Part shown: positions 21,854 to 35,300 of the stretch, piece after piece
Layout of the letters: each line of letters starts with the position of its first letter
How positions within the stretch are numbered: the first letter of the stretch is position 1
Source of the DNA: Xestospongia bergquistia
Lineage: Eukaryota; Porifera; Demospongiae; Haplosclerida; Petrosiidae
NCBI GenBank assembly: GCA_963965975.1
Contig: OZ014420.1
Coordinates: 6,288,001-6,352,000, forward strand
Length of the DNA: 64,000 nt
Reading direction: 5' to 3'
Program-made: the position numbers and the translations under genes
The notes under the pieces: model-generated
The model's input: the letters and a program-made list of their open reading frames with translations, nothing else
What the model was told of the DNA's origin: nothing
The model's database searches: none

Positions 21854-24768
21854 ATGGCTAAAAGTGACACTAGCAGTGATAATACTGACTTTGATTATTC
21901 TCTGACATCAAATCATATAGTAATAGTGTCACATTCTGTTTTCATATCTAGACCATGGCAGGCTGAGGAAGAAAAGGTTAACTCTATAACTGAAACGACT
22001 AAAGAAGATCTAGAAAGCATTCCAGAAGTTCTGCCTGAACTGAAGAAGACATATTTCTTTGGTTGTGGTCCTTGTCATCCACAATGGCTACAGATCTTTG
22101 CTAGCAAGAAATTTTTCACTTTAATATTATTTTTTTCCACTTTACTACAAGGAGCCATTGTCTTGGGTAAGCTTTGCATCTACTATATGGTTTGTATGAA
22201 ATGTACTTCTAATCAGACAAAATTATATCTATGTATGTACATATGCTTAATTCCATTCAGCCATTCATCTTTGTCCTTAAATGTATACTTTAAAATTAGC
22301 TTGTAAGTAGTTCTTTATAGAATGGTTGTAAAAAATATTCTTACTGTACTGTACTGTTGCTAATAGTTTTGTTCTGGCTAGCTAGCCTAGGTATACATGT
22401 AGATTAAATAATACACATAGTGGTACTCTTAGATCTGTAACATAGGCAGTTATATTGTTAAATATAATCTAATTTAGGACATACTTATATTATAGTGTTT
22501 GCAAACAAACTATTACAACATTAACCAACACTGTATGCAGTTTAATGTACACATAATGGCTCATTGCCGTGTTTCTGCAATTTATATAGTCATGTTCATT
22601 GTAGGGTTACTTCAGCCATAAAATAATTTGTTTAATTTCAGTAACCACGTATATTATGTATCATTAAGTTAAACTTTATGTATGTGACCACTACCATGAT
22701 GTATTTAAGAATTCTGAAGTGATCAGATTCAGTAATACCTTATTTAATTCATGATAACATTTTTGATCATTTTAATATGTAGGACTTACACCTGTGACCA
22801 TTTCAACTCTGGAGAAGCGATATAATTTTGCCAGTACTGAGTCTGGTGTGTTGTTTGCAATATATGATGTAACAATTGCTGTTAGCATTATTTTTATCAC
22901 CTACTTTGGTGGCAAGACTCACAAACCTCGATTCATAGGGATATCCATCATTATTGTAGCAGTCGGAGCATTTGTCTTTGCCTTGCCTCAGTTCATCTTT
23001 GGTACCTATGCTAGTGGTAATTTTAACTCCACTTCAACAGTTGACTTAGAAGAGTGTAGTGACATTAGAAATAACACTAATGAAGACTGTTCATCAGCTA
23101 ACTATGGAGCTTACACAATATTCTTATTTGGGCGAGTTATTCTCGGTATTGGTTATGCTCCAACCTTGACAATAGCTCCTGCATATCTTGATGAAATTAT
23201 CTCCCCAAAATACATTAGTATTTATATTGGTATTTTTTCTATACCTACAGTTGTAGGTCCTGCTATAGGGTTTGGTTTGGGAAGTGCCTTTCTTTCTGTC
23301 TATGTTGATCCTTGGATAAACACCTATTTAACACCAACAGATCCTACTTGGGTTGGAGCATGGTGGATAGGATATATTCTGATTGGAGTTCTCCTTCTTA
23401 TTATAGCTATTCCATTCTTAATGTTTCCAAGATACTTACCAGATAGTTATCTAGTACAACAAGAGAGAGCTAAAGAGATGGCTAAGGTTTACTCTAGTGA
23501 TTATGTTAATGAGAACAATCTCACTATTGTTGTTAAAATGTTTCCAGTACATATAAAGAGACTACTTCTTAATCCATCATTTATATTGGTATCATTTGGA
23601 TTAGCATTTTCAATATTTGTTAGAGATGGAGTAGTTGGCTTTGGAGCCAAATATTTTGAAACAATGTTTGATCTAACAGCTACAACAAGTGGACTACTAT
23701 CTGGAGGACTAGCTATAACGTGTGCAGGTATGTTAATAGGATGATTTTGATTATAATATTAAAATTTCTGGCAGTTATGGGTGTTTTAACTGGATCACTT
23801 ATTATTCACCTTTGTAAGTTAAATGGCAGACAAGCAGGTGCTATTCTTTGGGTGGCTCTACTCCTGTGTATACCAACTACATTTCTTTATTTCTTAAAAT
23901 GTCCTTCTCCTCAAATAGCTGGTATTACTGTACCTTATGCAGATGGGTAGGTAATAATATTATATGATATATTATTAATTTATCTTTTTAGATCTCAAAA
24001 TGGTCAAGATAGTAGTATTTGTGCACAACAATGTGAATGTACATCAAATTTGTTTGAGCCAGTCTGTGGAGCTGATGATCTGACTTACTTCTCTCCTTGT
24101 CGAGCTGGTTGTTTGAGAACTTTTACTAAAGATGAAGTAAGTTATGATATAGAAACGAAATGGCAAATTTTATTATTATCTTAAAGGAATATCATTTCAA
24201 CAATTGTACATGTGTCATGGAGTCATTTGTTAATAGTACTAGTGTTAACAAGAATATTTTTGCTAATGCTGTGAATGGAAATTGTGACAGCAACTGTAAC
24301 AAATTATGGATTTATTTTGTGTTTTTGGGATTTCTTATATACTTACTATTAGTTATACATATTTCCAATCTCTATGCAACACTAAGGTTAGTTATCATTA
24401 TTTGTAATTATTGGTAATTACATTAGTGACATTATAGGGTTGTGTCTGATGAACAACGCCACTTAGCATTGGGTGTCCAAGCATTTATTTACAGAACATT
24501 TGGATCTATACCTGGCCGTGTTCTGTTTGGAGTAATGTTTGATGTTTCATGCATTACTTTTAACTATGAATGTGGTATCCGTGGTAACTGCTGGATTTAT
24601 GATAACAGCAAACTAAGTCTTTATACCTTTTCTCTTGCTTTTCCTTGTGTTGTTATTGCATTTATTCTGTTCTTATTCCATTGGATACTCTATCCTAAAC
24701 AGCATGCATCTGATGAGGTAGCAGAGTCTACTGTCTATGTTAATACCAACAAACAACAATCCAGTTAA
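21854..24768 (+). CDS. SLCO: SLCO/OATP transporter 4 (type A, unit 1)
   Basis: Six exons (21854-22166, 22783-23727, 23775-23946, 23992-24136, 24187-24386, 24438-24768) encode 701 aa. The long N-terminus begins MAKSDTSSDNTDFDYSL and leads to YFFGCGPCHPQWLQIF. Exon 1 ends GAIVLG where the other type A copies end GAIVSG. Signature DPTWVGAWWIGY. C-terminal tail is KQHASDEVAESTVYVNTNK. Exons 3-6 and their introns are essentially identical to those of transporter 6 (36827-37820), while exon 2 differs by several residues. It starts 222 bp after transporter 3 ends. Confidence 0.93.
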
Positions 24769-25336
24769 TACCAGCAATTAGAAGATTGAAGTTGAAGAAT
24801 GAAATATTTTTTCTTTGTAATAATAATATTTTAGAAAGCAAAGGTCTCAAGAATTTTATGACTTCATATTTCATATTTAAAATCTTGTTTTTTATAACAC
24901 AATATTATAGGATTATTTCATATAAGAGTTGAAACAAATGTTGTACAATTACATTTATACTAGAAGTAGGTTGACTCTATAATGATATATTATCCTTTGA
25001 CACAGTTTACAAATTAAAATATAATTAATTTATATATACATGTAGAGCCTCAGCTCTTGTCCCTTTAATAATGGTCACATTCAAATAATCCATCAAGAAG
25101 CTGTACAGTCATAAATAAAAATACCAATTCTAAACGTTCAAGCTGTATATTGTTGATAGACTGATATATTTGATGTAATAATTATGAAACTGTTCTTAAA
25201 AGTCAATTAAAGTCAAACTTTGCAAGATCTAATACTATCACAGTACTATAATAGTTCCATTGTTACTAAATAGCAATGAATGCAATTACGATTAGGCGGG
25301 TTTTGCTTTGCGATTTAATTTTGAAATTAACAATTT
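24769..25336. other. intergenic spacer between type A and type B genes
   Basis: The spacer is AT-rich with no gene. It appears base-for-base the same as 37821-38388 and clearly related to 45045-45628. It should contain the type A poly(A) region and the type B promoter; TTAGGCGGGTTTTGC about 45 bp before the type B ATG is conserved in two of the three copies. Confidence 0.7.
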
Positions 25337-27910
25337 ATGATGGGTGAATCTGAAGTAGTAGTCATCAATGATGGAGCTGATCCGGGGAAAGACTTACCTA
25401 GCACGTCTGACAATGGTGTTCCTCCTGATCTGTTGAAGACATACTATTGTGGTTGTGGACCTTGTCATCCAAAATGGCTGAACATTTTTGCTAACAAAAA
25501 ATTCTTCACATTTTTGTTATGTATGTATACACTATATGAAGGAGCACTAGTCACAGGTTAGTAGAAGTATTATTTCATTAATAACTACATCTAGTTCACT
25601 TGTCTATAGTATATGATTTGATAGATGTAGTACAACAATGTTCTTTCTCTCTCAAACAGGACTAACTTCAGTGATTATATCAACTGTAGAAGTACGATAT
25701 AAATTTAGCAGTACTGCTGCAGGTCTTATGACAAGTTCATTTGACTTATCTGTTGTCATTAGTGTCATATTTATAACTTACTTTGCTGGTAAAAGTCACA
25801 AACCTAGATGGATTGGCATCAGTACGATAATAATGGGTATTGGAGCATTAGTGTTTGCATCACCACAATTCCTGTTTGGGAGATATGAAATTGGTGTGGA
25901 AACAAGTTCTTTAAATGAAGCCTGCCAAGAGAGAAATGAGACTCTAGATGACTGCACACCTGCCAATTATGCTGCTTATACTATCTTCATTATTGGACAG
26001 ATTCTTCTTGGAATTGGTTCAGCACCTACTTATACAGTCGCTGCAGCTTATCTTGATGAAATAGTTCATCCAAAATATATCTCAGTATATATTGGTGTCT
26101 ATAATCTACCCTCAATTATTGGACCAGCATTAGGATTTGGGCTGGGTAGTGTTTTTCTCTCCATCTATGTTGATCCATGGATTGAAACAAATTTAACAGA
26201 GACTGATCCTGGCTGGGTTGGTGCATGGTGGATAGGGTACATATTTGTGGGTATACTTACTCTTCTTCTTGCTATTCCATTTCTAATGTTTCCAAGATAT
26301 TTACCTGATAGTTATCTCATACGACAAGAGAGAGCTAAAGAGATGGCTAAGATATATTCTAGTAAATATGCTAATGAAGATAATTTGACAATTATCATTA
26401 AAATGTTTCCAGTTCATATTAAAAGATTAATTCTTAATCCATCATTCATGTTTGGATCATTTGCATTGGCAGTTTTGTTCTTTGTTAAAGATGGTTTTAT
26501 ATCCTTTGGACCTAAACTTGTTGAAGTTCAATTTGGACTAACTACCTCTACTGCAGGTTTAATAGCTGGTGGAATTGGTATCACTACAGCAGGTATAAAA
26601 TCATATCTTTGTTAATTTGAACATAAAATGAATTATTGTCTTTTTTATTACACAGTTTTTGGTTGTATTACTGGAGCCGCATGTCTCTATCTGTGTAAAC
26701 TGAAAGGAAGAAAAGTTGTTGCTTTGTTTTGGATTGTGATTTTGATATCTATACCAACTTCAACTACATTTCTACTACATTGTAATACTCAAAATGTGGC
26801 TGGTATTTCAGTGCCTTATGCAGATGGGTATGTTCAATGTCAAGAGTCATATTTTATTTGCATTGTCCATACTATACTAAGATGGGTTTATCAAAAGATC
26901 CCAGTTGTGACTGGAACTATAAATGATTTCACTATTGTGAATATATATTTTTCCCATTAAGTTCTCAAGATGGTGAGGACAGTAGCGCTTGTGCACAACA
27001 ATGTGAATGTACATCAAAGTTGTTTGAGCCAGTCTGTGGAGCTGATGACCTGACTTACTTCTCTCCTTGTCGAGCAGGATGTATGAAAAGATTGGGAAGT
27101 GATGGAGTGAGTACCAGTTGTGCATATAGATCAATTAACTTTTATTATATGTCAATTTCATATTCTTCTTTTATTAATTATAGGAATATATTTTTGGAAA
27201 CTGTACTTGTGTGTCAGAGTCATTGGAAAATTCTACTTTATTTTATGCCTCTGGTTCCACTACTAGAAGCATTCTTTATAACAGTACTGCTACAGAGGGA
27301 ATATGCCCAGTCAATTGTAATTTTAAATTGGTCTCTTTCATACTCATAACAGCTGGATTTATCTACCTTCTCTTTATCATTGAAGTCCCCTATTACTACT
27401 TTACTCTGAGGTAAGTTATAAAATTGTACACAGTCCTCACTCAGCAAGAAGTAAAACCATCTCAAGCTTGCATGTATTACACGTGTCTATTCTATGTCTG
27501 TGAGAGTTTATTGAATTGGCAATTGTATAGTGACAATATACTGTACAGAGAGTCCCTTTAGTAACGTTAATTTAAATATTTTTTCTATCTCTTATAGAGT
27601 GGTTTCTGATGAACAGCGTCATCTAGCTCTGGGACTCCAGTCAGCCATTTATAGGATCTTTGGTGCAGTACCTGGTCCTCTTGTTTTTGGTGCCATAATT
27701 GACTTGACTTGCATCAAGTGGCAATATGAATGTGGTCGTCGTGGTAACTGTTGGATCTATGATAACAATAAACTTGGTTTGAATGGTCTTGCACTGACAT
27801 TACCATGTGCAATACTTACTTTCATTTTGTTTTTTTTCTCATGGCTAACATATCCTAAGAAACAGAAGGAACAAAATATTACAGAGGAGCAAGAAATGAC
27901 TGAAATATAA
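25337..27910 (+). CDS. SLCO: SLCO/OATP transporter 5 (type B, unit 1)
   Basis: Six exons (25337-25556, 25660-26592, 26656-26827, 26962-27106, 27184-27410, 27598-27910) encode 669 aa. The N-terminus is short (MMGESEVVVINDGADPGK), then YYCGCGPCHPKWLNIF. Ectodomain: SLNEACQERNET. Signature: DPGWVGAWWIGY. Kazal loop: CAQQCECTS, FEPVCGADDLTYFSPCRAGC, NCTC. Exon 6 reads VVSDEQRHLALGLQ, WQYECGRRGNCW. Two ATG codons are adjacent at the start (25337 and 25340). Type B genes differ from type A in exon 2 length, in exon 5 length and by a short QEMTEI tail. Confidence 0.93.
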
Positions 27911-28380
27911 TTGATAATTTTATTTAATATGTATTATATTTTTGTATCTTCTTCAGATTTAAATTTGCTCTTGGTATATTTTATTTTATATAAAATTTAA
28001 AAATAAAAATAAAAATGTTTTTAAATTATAATTTGCATATATAAATATATACTTTCACTCCAAACTTATCATCACCTTTTGTACAATAACTATTTTCTTA
28101 AATCTAAGGATCTTCACACAATAAAACTAATTTCTTTACAAATCATAGTGTTGTCTGCATAATTTACACTCTGACCAGTTGAGAGATGTCAATTTGATCT
28201 TACACTGTACTACTAAATTTTAGGATTGTGTTTTCATTGCACCTAATACTTGATAAATAATAGTGTTGTCTGCATAATTTATACTTTGATCATACTTTGA
28301 TCATGTATATAATTATAATATAAACCATTTCATTTACATCATGAAAACAATGAATGTATTCAATAGTTTTTCCTGTGTCA
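27911..28380. other. intergenic 3' flank of transporter 5
   Basis: No gene. AT-rich sequence contains a short internal duplication: 'ATAGTGTTGTCTGCATAATTTA' like words at 28146 and 28261. The 5' part matches 40966 onward in unit 2. Confidence 0.6.
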
Positions 28381-28803
28381 GTAGAGTGATGTTAATTTAT
28401 TCCTACTGTACTACTAAAGAATTTAGGATCTTTTAAATATGTTTTCATTGCACCTAATACTTCCTGAGTTACTCTAAGTACGTCCACGAGGAAACCATCC
28501 TTCCATAAAGCCAAAATGACCTCCATGTTGAACTACTACTAACATTGTATTAGAATTAGCCTCAAACTCAGCCACTGGTAAAGCTAAGACAAAAGCAGAT
28601 TGTTATTATAATTATAAAGCTATAGAACAGAATACTTACTTTCAGGTGGTACAAAAGGATCATTTGCAGCAGAGACACTAATCAATGGTGTTTTGATTTG
28701 ATCAATTTTACATAATTACTAGATTTAGTATAATACTCTTCAATACTATTATAACCAAAGTCAGGTATTGTAACAGCATTGTCAAACTCTGTAAGTGTTG
28801 AGC
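28380..28803 (-). pseudogene. truncated ABHD3-like hydrolase fragment (unit 1)
   Basis: The minus strand matches the last exon and part of the penultimate exon of the hydrolase at 48442-50123, including GGHFGFMEGWFPRGRT. About 10 bp are missing near 28478, where the intact copy reads gttcatccag, so the frame is broken. The catalytic Ser exons are absent. It stops abruptly at about 28803, where SLCO exon 6 sequence begins in the opposite orientation. Confidence 0.85.
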
Positions 28804-29114
28804 TTTTGGATCTACATCAAGTGCTTTTCTGTTTGGAGTAATGTTTGATGTTTCATGTATTACTTTTAACTATGAATGTGGTATCCGTGGTAACTGCTGG
28901 ATTTATGACAACAACAAACTAAGTCTTTATACCTTTTCTCTTGCTTTTCCTTGTGTTGTTATTGTATTTATTATTTTCTTATTCCATTGGATGGATACTC
29001 TATCCTAAACAGATAATGACTATTGTCAAGGAATCTACAGACATTGGAAATAAAAATAACCAGAGTACTAATGATGAGATTGGAGACAATGAAAATGATA
29101 GCAACAAAGAATAA
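28804..29114 (+). pseudogene. orphan SLCO exon 6 fragment (unit 1)
   Basis: Starting at tttggatct, the sequence follows transporter exon 6 (FLFGVMFDVSCITFNYECG, RGNCWIYD) to the stop at 29112-29114, with transporter 3's tail (MTIVKEST, NKDSQS-like). A 4-bp duplication (GGATGGATAC for GGATAC) near 28990 breaks the frame. No other SLCO exons accompany it. Confidence 0.88.
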
Positions 29115-29335
29115 AACATTTTTAGTAACACAAAGGAGAAAATGACCTATTTTTAAATCTACTATTATATTTAATTGGAAGTATTAATTTTAGTTTAATT
29201 TAATTTAATTAGTTCAGTATTTATTGCAGTTTTTTAAAAAATATATTTGAAGTTTATTGAATGATTTTATTGGGTGTGTGTGTATTCCATAACATGAGAA
29301 TCCTAAAAAGGTCATCATTTTTAATTGCTCCCAAG

Positions 29336-32300
29336 ATGGCTAAAAGTGACACTAGCAGTGATAATACTGACTTTGATTATTCTCTGACATCAAATCATAT
29401 AGTAATAGTGTCACATTCTGTTTTCATATCTAGACCATGGAAATCTGAGGAAGAAAGTGTTAATATAACTGAAACGACTAAAGAAGATCTAAACAATATT
29501 CCAGAAGTTCTGCCTGAACTGAAGAAGACATATTTCTTTGGTTGTGGTCCTTGTCATCCACAATGGCTGCAGATCTTTGCTAGCAAGAAATTTTTCACTT
29601 TAATATTATGTTTTTCCACTTTACTACAAGGAGCCATTGTCTCAGGTAAACCTTGTATCTAACTATTGTATCTAAATAAAAAAGTACTTTCGATCAGACA
29701 AAATTATATCTATATACATGTACGTATGCTTAATTCCATTCGGCTATCCATCTTTGCCCTTACATGTAAACTAGTTTATAAGAAGCTCTTAATAGGGTGG
29801 TTGTAAAAAGTATTCATATTGCAGTTTGCAGTTAATAGTTATCTTCTGGCTAGCCAAGGTATACGTATAGATTAAATAATACGCATACACTGTTAAAACA
29901 AGGGTGTACATTTACACCAAAATAGGTGTGCACGATACACTTTAAAAACTCTACCCCTAGGGTGTAAATCTAAGACTGATATTTACAACATATTTGTGTA
30001 TATCACAACTCTTTCAAGTGTAAATTGGAAAATTATTTTAAAATTGAAATCTGTAACATTATTTTATTATTATATAAAGCACTCAATATAACACATACCT
30101 GTTATAATAAATAAACTATAATAAACTAATAAAATATACATTATATAAATAAACTATAATAAAACTAAACTATAATAAACTAATAAACTATACATTATCT
30201 GATTATAAAGTATACTGTCCATCTTCTTTAGAGATGTAACAATCTCAATAACTGCAGGGGTATCTTATTGTGAGTCTTCTAGTCCAAATACATAGTGCTG
30301 GATCATTAATAAAAGCGACTGGACAGGCTTTGGGTATGCTATATCATAAAGGAAGTAAGAGCCAACCAGGTGGATCAAGGCACTCTCAAAAGAACTGAGT
30401 TCACATGTGACTTCTTCTTCTACCATGATATGGAAAGTGGTCTCTTCAGCAGAATGGCATACGATCATGTATGGAGCACTGAACTGAACTGTTGCAGAAA
30501 AGACTGACAAGTCATCTGAATTCTAAAGTGAAATTAAAGAACTTTTATGAATATTAAAAAAAAATTAGAGGAAAACTCTGAGTCAAATTGTTAAATCACA
30601 ACCAAAAACATAACAATTACCTAAAGTTAACATTACCTTCACAAATTGTACCAGCCTCTCATGGCGGCTTTTAGGAATCAACAATTCAGATAATAATTGA
30701 AAGGCTACTAAACCTATTTCAAAAAATCATGTTATTGTATTCACTTGAATTATAGTGAAGCACTTTTATCCACAAGTCCTTCACTTTGCTCATCAAGAGT
30801 GGTGAGAAGCTGTTTCAGTTTTGGCCTATGCTTGAATTCCAATCGAGAATAAGCAATTATCCTTTTTTCCCATGTTGGCCAACTTTCCATGAGTGAATGG
30901 ATGCTAGTCTTTTCATCCAAGCCAATAATAGTTTTGAATTCCATCCTAAACTGGAATAGAGAGGCAATTTACACGTGTAAAATAATTACTATGTTAAATT
31001 GTTTTAAGAGATAACTTACTACTTTCCGAATCTTCAATGATGGGTATTGCTCGAGGATTTCTACAACTGGAGGTTGAACATCTGTTATCCATTTCCGTCT
31101 ACTAATAAATGTGCTGCTGGTCAAAGATTGTATTGTAGCAAGGGAACGGTCCTTTTTTCGTTTAGAACACTCGTGCTGTAATTCAGCCAATTTTGTTGTC
31201 AGCATAACATCATACTTGTGTCACTTCCAAGACGTTTTGAGGTCTTCTGACGTTTTGGAGATGGCTCAATACTAACAGAATCTGTTTTATAAGTAGATGG
31301 ACAACGAAGAAACTTGAATCGGTCCCGTAGCTTTTTTTTCCAAGAACCCTAAGAAATGAACAATTTCTTAGTCATAACAAGTTCACAATAAAAAAATTAC
31401 CACACACTTACATAGCCAGTAGAGTCAATTTCATCTTTAAGTATTGGATAGGTTTCAATCAGTTTACGACACACAGTGTTGTACTGATCACTTGAAGGGG
31501 TTCTTGTATGTATCATCATCGACATTGAGAGAGCTTGGATGATCTCTGTTCTCACTCTTCTAGTGATCTGACCAGTGGCTAAGGCTTCCTCTGTCCGGAG
31601 AAAGAAAGCAGAGGGTATCACAAATGTGTGATGCCAATTTTGAGATGGGACATTTAAAGTTGAGGAACAATAACTGCCATTTACGTCAAGACTTCTGTTT
31701 TCCTAGCAATGATAATTGTTATGATAATTTGCTTTAGAGAAAAACTTTATATCAAGCACAGATGGGCAACAGTCAACACTAGATAACATAGTGACAAAAT
31801 ATATCACTGACCTTTTTAGCAGATATTGTACTGTCTATAATCTTTTTCAACTTGACCCTATCAGGTATTTTCTCAGCAACTTCCTTGAGATGTCCATCGC
31901 TCATAGAAAGAAACGTTTCTCCGTCAATGGAATAGCTTTGAAAGTTGTCCAAAACTTTCTGAGGGATTCCTTTGGATGACAGGAACAGAGACAGTTCATC
32001 AGCAGACAAATCTTCCAATACAACACAACTCGCCACTGAAAAGTAGAGAGACTGAGTGCAGCTGTTAAGGCAGGTGGTTGAAGTTTTGCGCATGCGCAAC
32101 ACCATGCTGTTTAGAAAAATAGAAGGCAGGTGGCAGTTATCATAAACCGTCCTCAACAGATAACTCATGGATCCCGGAAATATCAAAGTTTGCCCACTAT
32201 GTTCATTTATGGTACCAAGCCTCATGTACTTGCTTAAACATGTTCGAGAAGTCCATGCACACAGACCTGGATTTTGTATCACCTGTTGTCTCGGTGGTTG

Positions 32301-35300
32301 TCGAAAACAATTTAGAAAATTCGAAGTTTACAGAAATCATGTGTATGATTTTCATACGGATTCTGAGCCTCTTATTCAATGTTCTACCTTTCAAGATCAG
32401 GATGACCCTGATCGTTGGTTGAATTGTGAAACTGACTCATTCCATGACCCAGAGATGATCTCATCCATTCTGTATTCAAAGAAAAGGGCTGCTGCTACAT
32501 GGATTTTAAAAGTCCAAGAGATGTACAAACTACCTCAGTCCACAATGGAACAAATTCTTAAGGATGTAACTGGTTTTTTTCAAAATATACTCATGGACCT
32601 GCATGATGAATTGAAATCGATCTTGTCAAATTCTGGTATTGACCACACACGGCTTCAGGGATTTGACCAGTTATTTAGTGCTAACTCCTTCTATACTAAT
32701 CCATTTTTGGGATTAGAAACTCAGCATGCACAGCTGAAATATTACAAAGAGTCGTTGAATTTTGTGGTAAGAAGTATTATAATAAGATATTTGTATTGGT
32801 CAGTACTATCTTTATGTTCATGTTATTTACAAGGAGCAAGAGCCAATTCTTCTTGGCACTGAAAGACAGTGGACAGGGAGTGGGAAAAAGAGAAGACATG
32901 CTGAAGTGTGAGAAGAAATGATGTATATTCCTTTATCGAAAACCATTAAGTCCCTCTTTTATAATCTTGATGTTGTGAGAATGGTATGTTCATAAGTAAA
33001 TATGTACACTTTTAGAAAACACATTATTAAATATTTTATCTTTAGGTTGAGATGGGCCATAATTCAGATGATGGAATTATTAGAGACTATTGTGATGCCA
33101 CTATGTTTTCAAAACATCCCCTCCTAGCATTAGACTCAAACTTTCTTCAGATATTTTTATATTATGATGATTTAGAGGTACGTAACCCACTAGGTTCAAA
33201 ACGTATTATCCACAAGCTGGGTAAGTTATTTATTCATCCTTGTGATTTAATTTACAGTCTATCTCCACCTCTATGCAATATAGCTGTATTTTTTTTGTCC
33301 TTGGAAACCTTCCTCCTTTATTCCGCTCAAAGGTGAACCGGATTCAACTAGTAGCTATTGTAAAGAGTGAACTTTTGAAGAAGTATGGTGCTAACAAAAT
33401 TTTGAAGCCTATTATAGAAGACATAAAGAAATTGGTGAGCAATCACATCTACTGTATCTTGTTAATTTCTTGTTGACTCTTTTATAGGAAACAGGATATA
33501 TGTTTCAGATCAGAGGACAGCCTCAAATGAAATGGGGAACTCTATGTTTGGTTCCTGCTGACAACTTGGCAAGCAATATATTAGGCGGCTTTAAAGGTTC
33601 CACTGCCCATAGAGGTTGTCGTCACTGCCTTGCTCTACCATCTGACATTCAGTCAATATTCACTGAATCCAAACTTATATTACGTAACCCTGATGAACAC
33701 AAAGCTAACTGTGATGAACTTGACAAAGCAACTAGTCAACGAGACTGAGACAAACTATTTGGGATCAACCAGAGGTCAATTTTGGATGAGTTACTGTACT
33801 TCAAAGTTTGTTCAGGAGCCCTTGTACAGGATGTCATGCATGATGTCCTTGAAGGTACAAAAGCATACTTGCTTATTCATTTAATTAAAATCTTCTATAT
33901 GTATTCTTGAGTATGAAACAAAAGAACTCCTTCAGTAACACATAGACAAAGATGGTTACTACTCTTTAGAGTATCTAAACCAACAAATAACTGGCTTTGA
34001 ATTAGGATTGATGGAGATGAAGAATCGACCATCAACTATTGCTTTATCTACTCTACGAAGTAATGATCACAAACTGAAGCAAGAAGGTAACAAAAGTTTC
34101 AACATCATGTTTATTTTTTTGACTTTACTACTTTGTAGCTGCACAAATGTGGTTGCTAGGAAGGGTTCTACCATTGATGGTTGGGGACAAGGTTCCTAGT
34201 GATGATGAATTTTGGATCAATTATTTGGACTTATTGGAGATTGTTGATATCCTAATGGCCCCAGAGCTCACTGAAGATGATGTAGCTAATCTAGCAACAT
34301 TAATTTCTGACCACTGTCAACAGTTCAAGCTACTGTATCCTAATGCCTCCATCACTCCTAAAATACACTATGTTGTGCATATGCCAAGGTTGATTCTTGA
34401 GTGAGTTTATGCAAATAACAAGTTCAGACAGACATATACATGTATGCAAATTTTATATTTTTAACAGACTTGGACCACTAAGACAACACAGGACAATGCG
34501 TTTTGAATCAAAACATTCCTATTTCAAAAAAAATCACTCAAAGTGTTGGTAACTTCATCAATCTACCATACACTCTGGCCATGCGTCATCAGAAACTTCA
34601 GTGCTACCATAGGATGAATAATTTTGAGTATCATTCTGGAACATTGGATGTTGGTCCAGCTGAATACATAATTTGTCATTTGCTATCATTTTCACCCCAT
34701 TCATCTAGGTGACATTGTGTCTGCTTTGGTTGCTCCACCAGAGTTAGTTGAGTGCTCAGGAGATATTACAAGGTTATTATGATTACACTGTTTGAATCTC
34801 CTACCTATGTGTACTAAAGTCCCTCCCTTCCTAACAAGTGACTTGGCTATGAGACTAGCTATATATGTTGTTGTAAATTTAGAATTGCCTTGATTTGGCA
34901 TCAAGTACTTATAAGGTTATTTTGTGATTCTTTATTACAAGGTTGTATGGGTGTCCATTGACGGCACATTGTACAAGAAGTTTTGTGCCTTGGTGGTGAA
35001 GATGGACACAGATTATCCTGTGTTTGGGAAGCTGCTCAATATATTTGTCATTGATTTTAATGAAGTTTATTTTGAAGTGCAAGTTTTAAACACATTAGAA
35101 TTCAATTATCACTATCATTGTTTTCTTATTCAAATGTCCTCAGTTAAATCCACAGTCAAATACAATGACCTTTTTTCATTCCAACCACATCATATTAGAA
35201 CAATGCCTGTTTGTCATTCAGTCATACACTGTATAGTTCCTAAATATTATTTCACATCATGATTTTAATAAATTAATAATAATTAATTTTAATAAATGAA

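Noticed and set aside
26877..27134. 85-codon minus-strand frame repeated in three units (also 39929 and 47147)
   Set aside because: It is antisense to the conserved Kazal exon; its conservation follows from the coding strand.
32909..33748. The in-frame TGA codons of the transposase as selenocysteine codons
   Set aside because: No SECIS-like hairpin was seen and the sites are not redox motifs; CGA to TGA decay plus a nearby frameshift explain them better.
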